Shown here: positions 1 through 8,600 of the stretch, one piece after another
How positions within the stretch are numbered: the stretch's first letter is position 1
How the letters are laid out: every line of letters begins with the position of its first letter
DNA from: Streptomyces sp. ASQP_92
Lineage (GTDB): Bacteria > Actinomycetota > Actinomycetes > Streptomycetales > Streptomycetaceae
Assembly: GCF_025399895.1 (NCBI RefSeq)
Contig: NZ_JAODUA010000002.1
Location: 682,001-746,000, forward strand
Direction: 5' to 3'
Length of the DNA: 64,000 bases
The notes under the pieces: model-generated
The model's database searches: none
What the model saw: the letters and a program-made list of their open reading frames with translations, nothing else
Told to the model about the DNA's origin: nothing
Position numbers and translations under genes: made by a program

Positions 1-89
1 CAGGAAGTCGGTCGGGTGGAGGGTCGCAACCGGTGGGTCGGGTCGTCCGATGATGTGATGCGGGAGTGGACGAGAAGAGGAAACACCCC

Positions 90-1700
90 ATGCGGAAGTG
101 GTACGGAACGCGGTGGCCGGTACTCGTCGGCGCCACGGCGCTGGGAGTGGCGGTCGGGATGCTGCCCGCGGCTGCCGCCCCAACGGCCGCATCATACGGA
201 GCCGACCCCCAACTGGCAGCGGTGGAAGCCTACTTGGGGCGTGTGGCCGACTCGCCGGACGCCCTCAGGCGCTTTCTGGAGGAGATGCCCAAGGGGGGTG
301 ATCTGCACCACCACCTGGGAGGCGCGGTGCGCGCGGAGTCGCTCATCGGGTACGCGGCGCGGGACGGCAAGTGCGTGGACACCACGACGTATGTCGTCAC
401 CCCAGGCCCGTTGCCCTGCGCCACAGGGCAACGCCCGGCGCGCGACGCACTGACGCCGGGCCCGTTCCGGCGTGGCGTCATCGCGGCCTGGTCGATGCGC
501 GGCTTCGTGCTGCCGCCCGACGGAGATCCCCAGCCCGGACACGACCATTTCTTCGACACGTTCGGAAAGTTCGGGGAAGCGGCCACCGGACACGACGCGG
601 ACATGCTCGCCGAGGTGGCCCGGGACGCCGCGAAGGAGCACACCGGCTATCTGGAGACGCTGATCACCCCCGAGGTCGGCCCCCTCGATCAGCTCGTCGA
701 CCGCATCCTGCCGAACAACCCGAGCCCCGACGACCTCGCCGCGTTCCACGCCACCCTGCTCGCCGACCGGCAGTTCCAGGCACTGGTGCGGCAGGCGGCC
801 GACGACACCGACCGCAGTGTCCGCGACTCGCGCAAGCTGCTCGGCTGCGACACCGAAGCGGCCCCGAAGGCCTGCCGGGTCGCGATCCGCTTCGACTACC
901 AGGTGCTGCGGGCCCTGGACCCCCGCCATGTCTTCGCCCAGCAGATCCTCGGCTTCGAGCTGGTACGCCACCACCTCGGCCGCTTCGTCGGCGTGAACAT
1001 GGTGCAGCCGGAGGACGCGCCCGTCGCGCTGCGGGACTACACCCTGCACATGAGGATGATCGACTTCCTCAAGTCCCGCTCTCCGGACGTGCGGGTCAGT
1101 CTGCACGCGGGGGAACTCGTGGAGGGGCTCAAGGGTGTCCGTGCGCGCGATCTGACCTTCCACATCAACGAGGCGGTCGACGTGGCCGGCGCCGACCGCA
1201 TCGGACACGGCGTCGACCTCGCCCACGAACGGGACCCGCGAGCGTTGACCGCGCGGATGCGCCAACGGCACGTCCTCCTCGAGGCCCCGCTGATCAGCAA
1301 CGCCGAGATCCTCCGCGTCAGCGGCGACCGGCACCCGTTGCGCACCTATCTGGACGCGGGCGTCCCGGTCGCGCTCGCCACCGACGACCCCGGCGTCAGC
1401 CGCAGCGATCTGACCGCCGTCTTCCAACAGGCAGTTACAGACCAGCAGTTGACCGTCGCCCATCTGCGCACCTTCGTACGCGCCTCGCTCGACCACGCCT
1501 TCATCGAGGGCGCCGGCCTGTGGAAGGAACAGGACCGGTACGACGCGTTCGCCAAGCCGTGCGCCCACGACGCGCCCGAGGCGCACCGGCCGCCCAGCGC
1601 CTCCTGCCGCGCCCTGCTGAAGGCGAGTCCCAAGGCGGCGGTGCAGTGGCAACTGGAGCGGGAATGGAGCGAGTTCGAGGGGCGGTACGCTCGCCGCTGA
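90..1700 (+). CDS. secreted adenosine deaminase family protein
   Basis: Likely secreted metal-dependent deaminase of adenosine or a related nucleoside. Residues 1-30 form a Sec-type signal peptide (basic MRKWYG start, hydrophobic core, AAAA end). The deaminase motifs are present in order: DLHHHLGG with metal ligands H73 and H75, SLHAGE with H339 and catalytic E342, RIGHGVD with H373, and LATDDPG with D432/D433. At 536 residues it is longer than cytosolic Add (about 340 aa) and resembles the larger extracellular deaminases. ATG 90 is preferred over an upstream in-frame GTG at 66 because AGAAGAGG precedes it by nine bases and the signal peptide then begins naturally. It is followed by a long repeat-rich spacer, so it is probably monocistronic. 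The exact substrate is inferred. Confidence 0.88.
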   Translation: MRKWYGTRWPVLVGATALGVAVGMLPAAAAPTAASYGADPQLAAVEAYLGRVADSPDALRRFLEEMPKGGDLHHHLGGAVRAESLIGYAARDGKCVDTTTYVVTPGPLPCATGQRPARDALTPGPFRRGVIAAWSMRGFVLPPDGDPQPGHDHFFDTFGKFGEAATGHDADMLAEVARDAAKEHTGYLETLITPEVGPLDQLVDRILPNNPSPDDLAAFHATLLADRQFQALVRQAADDTDRSVRDSRKLLGCDTEAAPKACRVAIRFDYQVLRALDPRHVFAQQILGFELVRHHLGRFVGVNMVQPEDAPVALRDYTLHMRMIDFLKSRSPDVRVSLHAGELVEGLKGVRARDLTFHINEAVDVAGADRIGHGVDLAHERDPRALTARMRQRHVLLEAPLISNAEILRVSGDRHPLRTYLDAGVPVALATDDPGVSRSDLTAVFQQAVTDQQLTVAHLRTFVRASLDHAFIEGAGLWKEQDRYDAFAKPCAHDAPEAHRPPSASCRALLKASPKAAVQWQLEREWSEFEGRYARR

Positions 1701-1738
1701 GCGGGGGTGGGGGTTCTTTGGGCCAGGTCCGGGCCCTC

Positions 1739-1837
1739 CTGGGGCTCCGCCCCAGACCCCGGGGTGTTTTCCCGCCCGCCCGCCCGTGCGGCGGGTTGGT
1801 TGGTTCCGGGACCTCTGGGGCTCCGCCCCAGACCCCG
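1739..1837. repeat. duplicated hairpin repeat
   Basis: The same 23-bp block occurs at 1739-1761 and 1815-1837. Each copy holds CTGGGGC and GCCCCAG arms around a TCC loop, followed by AGACCCCG. The first copy lies 39 bp past the adenosine deaminase stop and may act as its terminator. From memory, GGGGCTCCGCCCC-type hairpins recur between genes in many Streptomyces chromosomes. Confidence 0.75.
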
Positions 1838-1914
1838 TTCGCGCCTTAAGGGCGCTCGTCCTCAATCGCCGGACGGGCTGAAATGCCCGATGCGGGCCAG
1901 CACCAGTACCGCTA

Positions 1915-2230
1915 GGGGCGCGGGGAACTGCGCGAGAAGCGACCCCGATCCGCAGACGAAGACGGGTTTTTAGGGGCGCGGGGAACTGCGCAAGAAGCGA
2001 CCACGGCCCGCGGACGAAGGCGGGTTTTTGGGGGCGCGAGGAACTGCGCGATCAGCCACGCACGGTCCGCAGGGTCAGGGGGTTTTTGGGGGCGCGGGGA
2101 ACTGCGCGATCAGCCATGCACGGTCCGCAGGGTCGAGGGGGCTGAGGGGCGCGGGGAACTGCGCGAGTGGTGGTCACGGTCCGCGGACGAAAACGGACCT
2201 TGGGGGCGCGGGGAACTGCGCGAGGCGCGG
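1915..2230. repeat. six tandem 57-58-bp repeats
   Basis: Six consecutive units start at 1915, 1973, 2031, 2089, 2146 and 2203 (periods 58, 58, 58, 57, 57). Each opens with GGGGCGCGGGGAACTGCGC (third copy GAGGAACT). A more variable tail follows, usually a CGGTCCGC or CGGCCCGC block and a G/T-rich end; the last unit has no full tail. The array fills most of the 659-bp gene-free spacer at 1701-2359; the rest is the hairpin pair and G-rich sequence. This core is, to my recollection, a widespread Streptomyces intergenic repeat. Its function is unknown. Confidence 0.9.
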
Positions 2231-2359
2231 GGTGTGGTGCGCAGGCGCGAGGGGTGGGGGGTGAGGGGGCCGGGAGGGGAAAAAGGGGGGCGGGGCATGG
2301 GGCGCGTGTGGGAAGGTTCGGGCCGGGGTGGGGCGTGGGCACGATGGAATGAGGGGCAC

Positions 2360-3247
2360 ATGGGAACGGCACGGGTCGCGATAGTGACGAGCGACATGGG
2401 GTTCACCCACGACGTCGACCTGCCCCTCGTCGTGGCGGGACTACGCGCCCAGGGCCTGGAGGCAGAGGCGGTCGCGTGGGACGCGGACTCCGTCGCATGG
2501 GGCGACTTCCACCTCGCGGTGATCCGCTCGACGTGGGACTACGCGGGCCGCCTCGACGAGTTCCTCACCTGGGCCGACGCCACGTCGCGTCTCACCCGCC
2601 TCGCCAACCCCGCCCCCCTGGTGCGCTGGAACAGCGACAAGCGCTACCTCCTGGAACTCGCCGAGCGAGGCGTCCCCGTCGTGCCCACGCGCGTCCTCGA
2701 ACCCGGCGACCCGTGCCACGCGAGCGACTTCGCCCACCCGCACGGCGTGGTCGTCAAGCCCACCGTGTCCGTCGCCGCACGCGACACCGCACGCTACGAG
2801 CCCGGCCGGACCGCGGACGCCACGGCCCACGCGCGGGCGCTGCTCGCGCAGGGCCGCGCCGTGATGGTCCAGCCATACCTGCGCCGGATCGCGGAGGGCG
2901 AGCGCGCCCTGGTCTTCGTGGGCGGCACCTTCAGCCACGCCCTGCGCAAGGGTGAGGTGCTGACCGAGCCGGGTGTGATCGACAACTCCCGGGAGCCGCA
3001 CCCCGATCTCGTGGAGCACTGCCCGAGCGAGGCGGAACTCGCCATCGCCCAGGCCGCGTTGGCGGCGCTCCCGTCGACGGACGCCCCGCTCTTCGCCCGG
3101 GTCGACCTCGCCCTGGACGACACCGGGTCGCCCGTGCTCATGGAACTCGAACTCATCGAGCCCCACCTCTTCCTGGACACCACCGCTCCGGGCCTCAAGA
3201 GCCTCGTCGAGGCGGTGGCCGCCCAGGCCCGGCTCACGGCGCGTTGA
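2360..3247 (+). CDS. ATP-grasp domain protein, RimK/DcsG-like
   Basis: A 295-residue ATP-grasp enzyme, expected to join a carboxylate to a nucleophile at the cost of ATP. The start is ATG 2360 with GAGGGG at 2351-2356. Visible family features are the N-terminal pre-ATP-grasp fold ending in RSTWDY, a Lys-containing GVVVKPT strand that should contact ATP, the MVQPYL central segment, and a metal-binding C-terminal stretch with ELELIEPHLF. The size and the WDY segment recall the cycloserine-pathway ligase DcsG, but no other cycloserine genes are present, so the substrate is unknown. Its last 14 bp overlap the 3' end of the convergent PAS-LuxR gene. Confidence 0.8.
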   Translation: MGTARVAIVTSDMGFTHDVDLPLVVAGLRAQGLEAEAVAWDADSVAWGDFHLAVIRSTWDYAGRLDEFLTWADATSRLTRLANPAPLVRWNSDKRYLLELAERGVPVVPTRVLEPGDPCHASDFAHPHGVVVKPTVSVAARDTARYEPGRTADATAHARALLAQGRAVMVQPYLRRIAEGERALVFVGGTFSHALRKGEVLTEPGVIDNSREPHPDLVEHCPSEAELAIAQAALAALPSTDAPLFARVDLALDDTGSPVLMELELIEPHLFLDTTAPGLKSLVEAVAAQARLTAR

Positions 3248-4004
3248 GGCCGCCGGCCGGCTCCGGAGGCCAGCGTCCGGGGGCCAGCACGCCCAGCGCG
3301 TAGGCCTTCGCCACCAGAGCCGTACGACCCTGGACCCGCCAGCGCTGGGAGAGCCGGGTCAGGTGGTAGTTGACGCCGTCGACGGTCAGGCCCAGTGCCT
3401 TTCCGATGGCCGCCGTGGTCGCACCCGACGCGGCGAGCGCCAGGATGCGGGCCTGCACCTCGCTCACCGAACCCCCCGGCAGGGGCGGCGGTTTCGGCCG
3501 CTCGTCGCGTACGTACAACATGGCGAGCAGCACCGGAGCGGGCTCGGGGACCGCCATGATCGGGTCGATGGTGAACTCGCCCTCGCGTTCCGCGCCGTCC
3601 CGGCCGGACCGCCAGGTCACCTCGATGGGATAGCGCGAGGTGCGCCCCGTGCGCAGCGCCCTGACCAGCCGGTCGAGTTGGTCCTCGGAGCGCGGGGTGA
3701 ACCGCTCGCGCAGGGGGCGGCCGCGCAGCCGGCCCGGGGTGGTGCCCCACTCGGCAGCCATCGCCGGGTTGGCGACGTGCACGTCCCCGTAGATGGAGCA
3801 GACCGCGATCGGCAGGGCAATGCGGTCGAGCAGGGTCAGGAAGTGGTTGCGCCACGCCCCCAGGTCGGCCGCCGCTTCCTGTTCGGCGGCCGGGTCACGT
3901 GCTGTCGCCCGAGCTGTACGACCCGCGCCGGTGCGCGGCGCCTCATCGTGTCCGGTGGCCATGTCACTCGCTGCCAGCTGTTCGGCCGCCGTGCCACGGG
4001 CCAT
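3234..4004 (-). CDS. PAS-LuxR transcriptional regulator
   Basis: A 256-residue regulator. After an Ala/Glu-rich N-terminus it has a PAS-like sensor (from about WRNHFLTLLDRIALPIAV through the DPIMAVPEP region). A C-terminal LuxR-type helix-turn-helix follows (SEVQARILALAASGATTAAIGKALGLTVDGVNYHL). The frame is open to a GTG at 4148, but ATG 4004 has GAGGAG six bases upstream and keeps the gene clear of a dyad at 4111-4128. It is divergent from the P450-reductase gene and probably controls it, which is inference from position. The 3' end overlaps the convergent ATP-grasp gene by 14 bp. Confidence 0.78.
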   Translation of the reverse strand: MARGTAAEQLAASDMATGHDEAPRTGAGRTARATARDPAAEQEAAADLGAWRNHFLTLLDRIALPIAVCSIYGDVHVANPAMAAEWGTTPGRLRGRPLRERFTPRSEDQLDRLVRALRTGRTSRYPIEVTWRSGRDGAEREGEFTIDPIMAVPEPAPVLLAMLYVRDERPKPPPLPGGSVSEVQARILALAASGATTAAIGKALGLTVDGVNYHLTRLSQRWRVQGRTALVAKAYALGVLAPGRWPPEPAGGLNAP

Positions 4005-4110
4005 CGGCTGCTCCTCGGCCGTGCCGCCGGGCTCCGCCTGTTCGTCGGCCACCGCCGCGTGCCACCGCCCCCATTCCTGGCCCGTCCGCAAGTGCCGGAC
4101 GTGAGAAACC

Positions 4111-4128
4111 ACTGCACAATCATGCAGT
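4111..4128. promoter_or_regulatory. dyad in divergent regulator/P450 promoter
   Basis: ACTGCA at 4111-4116 and TGCAGT at 4123-4128 are perfect inverted arms around the 6-base spacer CAATCA. The 18-bp dyad is the only clear symmetry in the 167-bp divergent promoter region. Size and spacing suit a dimeric LuxR-type protein, so it may be the operator of the neighbouring PAS-LuxR regulator. Confidence 0.5.
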
Positions 4129-4171
4129 CGCGCGCCCCGGCCAGGCACACCGGGAGGGTGAGGCTTGGTCC

Positions 4172-7100
4172 ATGACGGACACGATCCTGATCCCCACGAA
4201 GCCCCAGTCGGCCACCGACGACACTGTCCCCCTCGTGGACATCTCGTCGGGAGGTCTCACCGAGACGCCCATCCAGCAGGCCATGGAACTGGCCCGGCTG
4301 CACGGGCCGATCTATCGGCGCCGCCTCAACGCGCACCAGAACCTCTTCGTCAGTTCCCTCGACCTCGTCACCGAACTCGCCGACGAGACCCGCTTCGCCA
4401 AGGGCATCTCCAAGGTCCTGGACCATGTGCGGGAGTTCGCGGGCGACGGCCTGTTCACCGCCTACAACGACGAGCCGAACTGGGCCAAGGCGCACGACAT
4501 CCTCATGCCCGCCTTCGCGCTCGGCTCGATGCGCACCTATCACCCCGCCATGCTGCGGGTCGCCCGCCGTGTCATCGAGAGCTGGGACCGCCGCGCGGAG
4601 CGCGCCGACGCCGTGGACGTCGCCGACGACATGACGCGGATGACCCTGGACACCATCGGCCTGGCCGGCTTCGGCTTCGACTTCGACTCCTTCGGACGCG
4701 CCACCCCTCACCCCTTCGTCGAGGCGATGGTGCGCTGTCTCGAATGGAGCATGAAGCGGCTGGGCCGCGCCCCGGGCGCCGATCACAGCGAGGAGGACCG
4801 GGAGTTCGAGCGGGACTCGGCCTATCTGGCCTCGGTGGTCGACGAGGTCGTGGCGGCCCGCACGGCGAGCGGCGATACCTCCGTCGATGACCTGCTCGGT
4901 CTGATGCTGGGCGCGGCGCACCCGGGGGACGGCACCACCCTGGACGCGGCCAACATCCGCAACCAGGTCATCACGTTCCTCATCGCCGGCCACGAGACCA
5001 CCTCGGGCACCCTGTCCTTCGCGCTCTACCACCTGCTCAAGGACCCGACCGCGCTGCGGCTGGTCCAGCGTGAGGCCGACGCGCTGTGGGGCGACGAAAC
5101 CGACCCCGAGCCCACCTTCGAGGACATCGGCAAGCTGCGCTTCACCCGTCAGGTGCTGAGCGAGACGCTGCGCCTGTGGCCCACGGCGGCCGCCTTCACG
5201 CGGCAGGCCCGCCAGGACACCCTGCTCGGGGGCCGTGTCCCGCTGCGCGCCGGGGACCTCGTCACCGTGCTCACGCCGATGCTGCACCGCGACCCGGCCT
5301 GGGGCGACAACCCGGAACTGTTCGACCCCGCACGGTTCGCGCCCGAGGCCGAGGCGGCCCGCTCGCCACACGCGTACAAGCCGTTCGGGACCGGTGAACG
5401 CGCCTGCATCGGGCGTCAGTTCGCGCTCCACGAGGCGACGATGCTGCTCGCGCTGCTCGCCCACCGCTACCGGTTCGTCGACTCCGGCGACTACCGTCTG
5501 CGGATCAAGGAGACCCTCACCCTCAAGCCCGAGGGCTTCACCCTCTCACTGATCCCGCGCACCCCCGCCGACCGCGCCCTGAACCGGATCGCGCTGCCCG
5601 GCGCGGCAACGGCCCAGGCGTCCGAGGCCGCCCGGTCCATGCCCGAACTTCCCTCCCGGGTACGGCAGGGCACGGGTCTGCTCCTGCTGCACGGCACGAA
5701 CTACGGCACCTGCCGGGAATTCGCCGAAGGGCTGGCCGCCGAAGCCGCCGCCCTCGGTGTGGCCACCCACATCGCCCCGCTGGACGCCCACGCGGGCGCC
5801 CTGCCCACGGACCGGCCCGTCGTCATCGTCGCGGCCTCCTACAACGGGCAGCCCACCGACGACGCCGCGCGTTTCGTCCGCTGGATCGAGGACGCACAGC
5901 CGGGCGCGGCCGACGGTGTGCCGTTCGCCGTGCTCGGCGTCGGCGACCGCAACTGGGCCGCCACCTACCAGCGGGTGCCCACCCTCATCGACGAGCGTCT
6001 CGACGCCCTCGGCGGCGATCGGCTGCTGCCCCGCGCCGAAGCCGACGCGTCCGGTGAACTCATGGGCAGCGTAAGGGAGTTCACGGACTCGCTGCGGGTC
6101 GCCCTCCTCGAACGGTACGGGGACCCCGAAAGCGTCGGCGCCACCGCGCCGCCCGTCACGGCCGCGTACACCGTCACCGAGATCACCGGCGGGCCCCGCG
6201 AGGCCCTCGCCGCCCGTCACGGCCTCACCGAGATGACCGTCACCGAGGCCCGCGACCTGACGGCACCCGGCCATCCGCGACCCAAGCGCTTCATCCGTCT
6301 GGCCCTGCCCGACGGCGTCCACTACCGCACCGCAGACCACCTCACCGTCCTGCCCGTGAACGCCCCGGCGCTGGTCTCCCGGGCCGCCACGGCCCTTGGC
6401 GTGGACCTCGACACCGTCCTGAGCATTCACGCCCAGGGCGCCAACCCCGCCGCGCTGCCCGTCGACCGCCCGCTGGCCGTACGTGAACTCCTCACGCACT
6501 ACGTCGAGTTGGCGGGCAAGCCGACCTCCGGGCAGGTCGAGCTGCTCGCCGCGCACAACCCCTGCCCGCCCGAGCGTGCCGCCCTCGCACAGCTCCCGGC
6601 CGACGACCCGCGCCCCCTGATCGCCCTCATCGAGGACCACCCGGCGCTGCGGGGCGCACTCGACTGGCCCACCCTGATGGAACTGCTGCCGCCGCTGCGC
6701 CCGCGCCAGTACTCCGTGTCCTCCTCGCCGGCCCGCGACCCGCGCCACGCCGATCTGATGGTCTCGCTCAACCCCGGCGGCACGGGCTCCGGCCATCTGC
6801 ACGCCCTGCGGCCCGGCGACACCGTCCTCGCCCGGATCCAGCCCTGCCGCGAAGCCTTCCGTATCGCGCCCGACGCACCGGAACCCATCATCATGATCGC
6901 CGCGGGAACGGGTCTCGCCCCCTTCCGCGGCGCCGTGGCCGACCGCCTGACCGTGCCGGGGCCCGCGCCCGCCGTCCTCTTCTTCGGCTGCGACGCACCG
7001 GACGCCGACTTCCTGCACGCCGACGAACTGCACGCCGCGGAACGAGCGGGAGTCCTCTCGTTGCGCCCCGCCTTCAGCGCGCCGGCCGACGGGGACGGCC

Positions 7101-7330
7101 GCTTCGTGCAGCACCGCATCGCCGCCGACGCGGACGACATCTGGCCGCTCATCGAGGCGGGCGCCCGGATCTATGTGTGCGGCGACGGAAGCCGCATGGC
7201 ACCGGGCGTCCGGGACGCCCTGCGCGCACTGTACGCGGGGCGCACCGGCGCCGGCGCCGAGGAGGCCGAGAACTGGCTGGGCCGCCTCACCGCCGAGGGC
7301 CGCTACGTGGAGGACGTCTACGCCGGCTGA
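4172..7330 (+). CDS. CYP102-type cytochrome P450/NADPH-P450 reductase fusion
   Basis: Self-sufficient monooxygenase of 1052 residues with the layout of P450 BM3, expected to hydroxylate fatty acids or similar substrates with NADPH and oxygen. The P450 half shows the I-helix motif AGHETT at 272-277, an ETLRLWP (ExxR) segment and the heme loop FGTGERACIGRQ with Cys412. The flavodoxin-like FMN domain starts near residue 503 (HGTNYGTC). The ferredoxin-reductase half has the FAD motif RQYSVSS near 844, an NADPH segment GTGLAPFRG near 911 and a C-terminal aromatic in YVEDVYAG. ATG 4172 follows a GGGAGGGTGAGG stretch. BM3 in Bacillus is controlled by a TetR protein, whereas here a PAS-LuxR gene is divergent. 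It is probably a CYP102D-like member; subfamily is inferred. Confidence 0.93.
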   Translation: MTDTILIPTKPQSATDDTVPLVDISSGGLTETPIQQAMELARLHGPIYRRRLNAHQNLFVSSLDLVTELADETRFAKGISKVLDHVREFAGDGLFTAYNDEPNWAKAHDILMPAFALGSMRTYHPAMLRVARRVIESWDRRAERADAVDVADDMTRMTLDTIGLAGFGFDFDSFGRATPHPFVEAMVRCLEWSMKRLGRAPGADHSEEDREFERDSAYLASVVDEVVAARTASGDTSVDDLLGLMLGAAHPGDGTTLDAANIRNQVITFLIAGHETTSGTLSFALYHLLKDPTALRLVQREADALWGDETDPEPTFEDIGKLRFTRQVLSETLRLWPTAAAFTRQARQDTLLGGRVPLRAGDLVTVLTPMLHRDPAWGDNPELFDPARFAPEAEAARSPHAYKPFGTGERACIGRQFALHEATMLLALLAHRYRFVDSGDYRLRIKETLTLKPEGFTLSLIPRTPADRALNRIALPGAATAQASEAARSMPELPSRVRQGTGLLLLHGTNYGTCREFAEGLAAEAAALGVATHIAPLDAHAGALPTDRPVVIVAASYNGQPTDDAARFVRWIEDAQPGAADGVPFAVLGVGDRNWAATYQRVPTLIDERLDALGGDRLLPRAEADASGELMGSVREFTDSLRVALLERYGDPESVGATAPPVTAAYTVTEITGGPREALAARHGLTEMTVTEARDLTAPGHPRPKRFIRLALPDGVHYRTADHLTVLPVNAPALVSRAATALGVDLDTVLSIHAQGANPAALPVDRPLAVRELLTHYVELAGKPTSGQVELLAAHNPCPPERAALAQLPADDPRPLIALIEDHPALRGALDWPTLMELLPPLRPRQYSVSSSPARDPRHADLMVSLNPGGTGSGHLHALRPGDTVLARIQPCREAFRIAPDAPEPIIMIAAGTGLAPFRGAVADRLTVPGPAPAVLFFGCDAPDADFLHADELHAAERAGVLSLRPAFSAPADGDGRFVQHRIAADADDIWPLIEAGARIYVCGDGSRMAPGVRDALRALYAGRTGAGAEEAENWLGRLTAEGRYVEDVYAG

Positions 7331-7476
7331 GACCCGTCGGGCCCGCCTTCCGGCCGGGCGCCACGGCCCGCCCGGGAAGCGGCCCCGCGCGGTGCGCACC
7401 AGAATCGGAGAAATCGGGGTAGGCGGTCACCGTCGGACCGAACCCCGCCCACCTCTACATCGGGAGAGAGCACGCA

Positions 7477-8445
7477 ATGCCCACCAGCTCCGCGGAATCC
7501 GAGAAAAGCACCATGAAGGCCATGACGTACTCCTCCTACGGGGACAACTCCGTCCTCGAAGCGACCGAGCAGCCGATGCCCAAGGTGGGGCCGGGCGAGG
7601 TGCTCGTGCGGGTGCGCTGCGCGGCCGTCAACCCGGTCGACTGGAAGATCATGTCCGGGGGCCTCGACGGCATGATGGACACCGTCTTCCCGGTGGTCCC
7701 CGGCTGGGACGTCGCCGGTGTCGTGGAGCGCGTCGGCATCGACACCCCCGAGTGGAAGGCGGGCGACGAGGTCTTCGCGTACGCCCGCAAGGACTATGTG
7801 CACGGCGGCACCTTCGCGGAGTACGTCACCGTTCCCGTACGGGCCCTGGCCCGCAAGCCCAAGTCCCTGAACTGGGAGGAGACCGCGGGTGTCCCGCTGG
7901 CCGGGCTCACCGCGCGGCAGACCCTGACGCGGCTCGGGACGTCCGAGGGCGACACGGTGCTCGTGCACGGCGCCGCCGGAGGCGTCGGCACGTTCGGCGT
8001 ACAGATCGCGCGGGCCATGGGCGCCCGCGTGATCGGAACGGCCTCCGAGCGCAATCACGACCGGCTGCGGGAGCTCGGGGCCGAGCCGGTGACGTATGGC
8101 GACGGCGTCGTCGACCGCATCCGGGCGATCGCCCCCGAGGGCGTGGACGTCGTCGTGGATTACGTCGGCGGGGTGCTCGACACCACCCGGGCGGTCCTGC
8201 GCGAGGGTGGCCGCCACGCCTCGATCGCCGACCCTTCCGTCATGGAGGCCGGCGGCCAGTGGATGTGGGTGCGCCCCGACGGCCCCGGCCTGGAGGAGCT
8301 CGCCGCGCTCGCCGACTCGGGCGGCCTCAAGGTGCCGGTCGCCGAGACGTTCCCCCTGGAGCGGCTCGCGGAGGCCTTCGAGCTCAGCCAGACGGGTCAC
8401 GCCCACGGCAAGATCGTGATCCGGGTCGGTGGCGACTCGGCGTAG
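7477..8445 (+). CDS. NADP-dependent quinone oxidoreductase-like MDR protein
   Basis: Medium-chain dehydrogenase/reductase of 322 residues without the structural zinc site. It has an N-terminal GroES-like domain (GPGEVLVRVRCAAVNPVDWK), the family segment GVPLAGLTARQTL, and a Rossmann glycine motif VHGAAGGVGTFGVQIA that binds NADP(H). This pattern fits quinone oxidoreductases or enoyl reductases using NADPH. The chosen ATG 7477 has a GGGAGAGAG element upstream; an in-frame ATG at 7513 begins directly at the conserved domain and cannot be excluded. The gene lies 146 bp after the P450 fusion on the same strand, so co-transcription is possible but unproven. Confidence 0.85.
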   Translation: MPTSSAESEKSTMKAMTYSSYGDNSVLEATEQPMPKVGPGEVLVRVRCAAVNPVDWKIMSGGLDGMMDTVFPVVPGWDVAGVVERVGIDTPEWKAGDEVFAYARKDYVHGGTFAEYVTVPVRALARKPKSLNWEETAGVPLAGLTARQTLTRLGTSEGDTVLVHGAAGGVGTFGVQIARAMGARVIGTASERNHDRLRELGAEPVTYGDGVVDRIRAIAPEGVDVVVDYVGGVLDTTRAVLREGGRHASIADPSVMEAGGQWMWVRPDGPGLEELAALADSGGLKVPVAETFPLERLAEAFELSQTGHAHGKIVIRVGGDSA

Positions 8446-8511
8446 GCTCCGCCGGCCCGGCCCCTCGGGCCGGTCGGAGACGTGTCGGCGAACGCGGGAG
8501 AAATCCGGACG

Positions 8512-8530
8512 CGCGCCCGCCGCGGGCGCG
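8512..8530. terminator. GC-rich hairpin before efeO
   Basis: CGCGCCCGC at 8512-8520 and GCGGGCGCG at 8522-8530 are perfect inverted arms with one base between them. It lies 66 bp past the oxidoreductase stop and 70 bp before efeO, and may separate the two transcripts. Confidence 0.45.
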
Positions 8531-8600
8531 TTCCGGCCCGGCGGGGTGCCTAGCATGAGCGGCGTCGTCCTTCCGCTGCCGACACGAACGGAGTGCCGTG

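Noticed and set aside
192..1865. Long minus-strand open frame (557 codons) across the adenosine deaminase gene
   Set aside because: It is antisense to a gene with all catalytic motifs and a signal peptide; long opposite frames are expected at this GC content.
1915..2230. CRISPR array
   Set aside because: The repeats are contiguous 57-58-bp units with related tails rather than short repeats separated by unique spacers, and no cas genes exist in the window.
4172..8445. Biosynthetic gene cluster around the P450
   Set aside because: No synthase, tailoring set or resistance gene adjoins; the fusion type suggests lipid oxidation.
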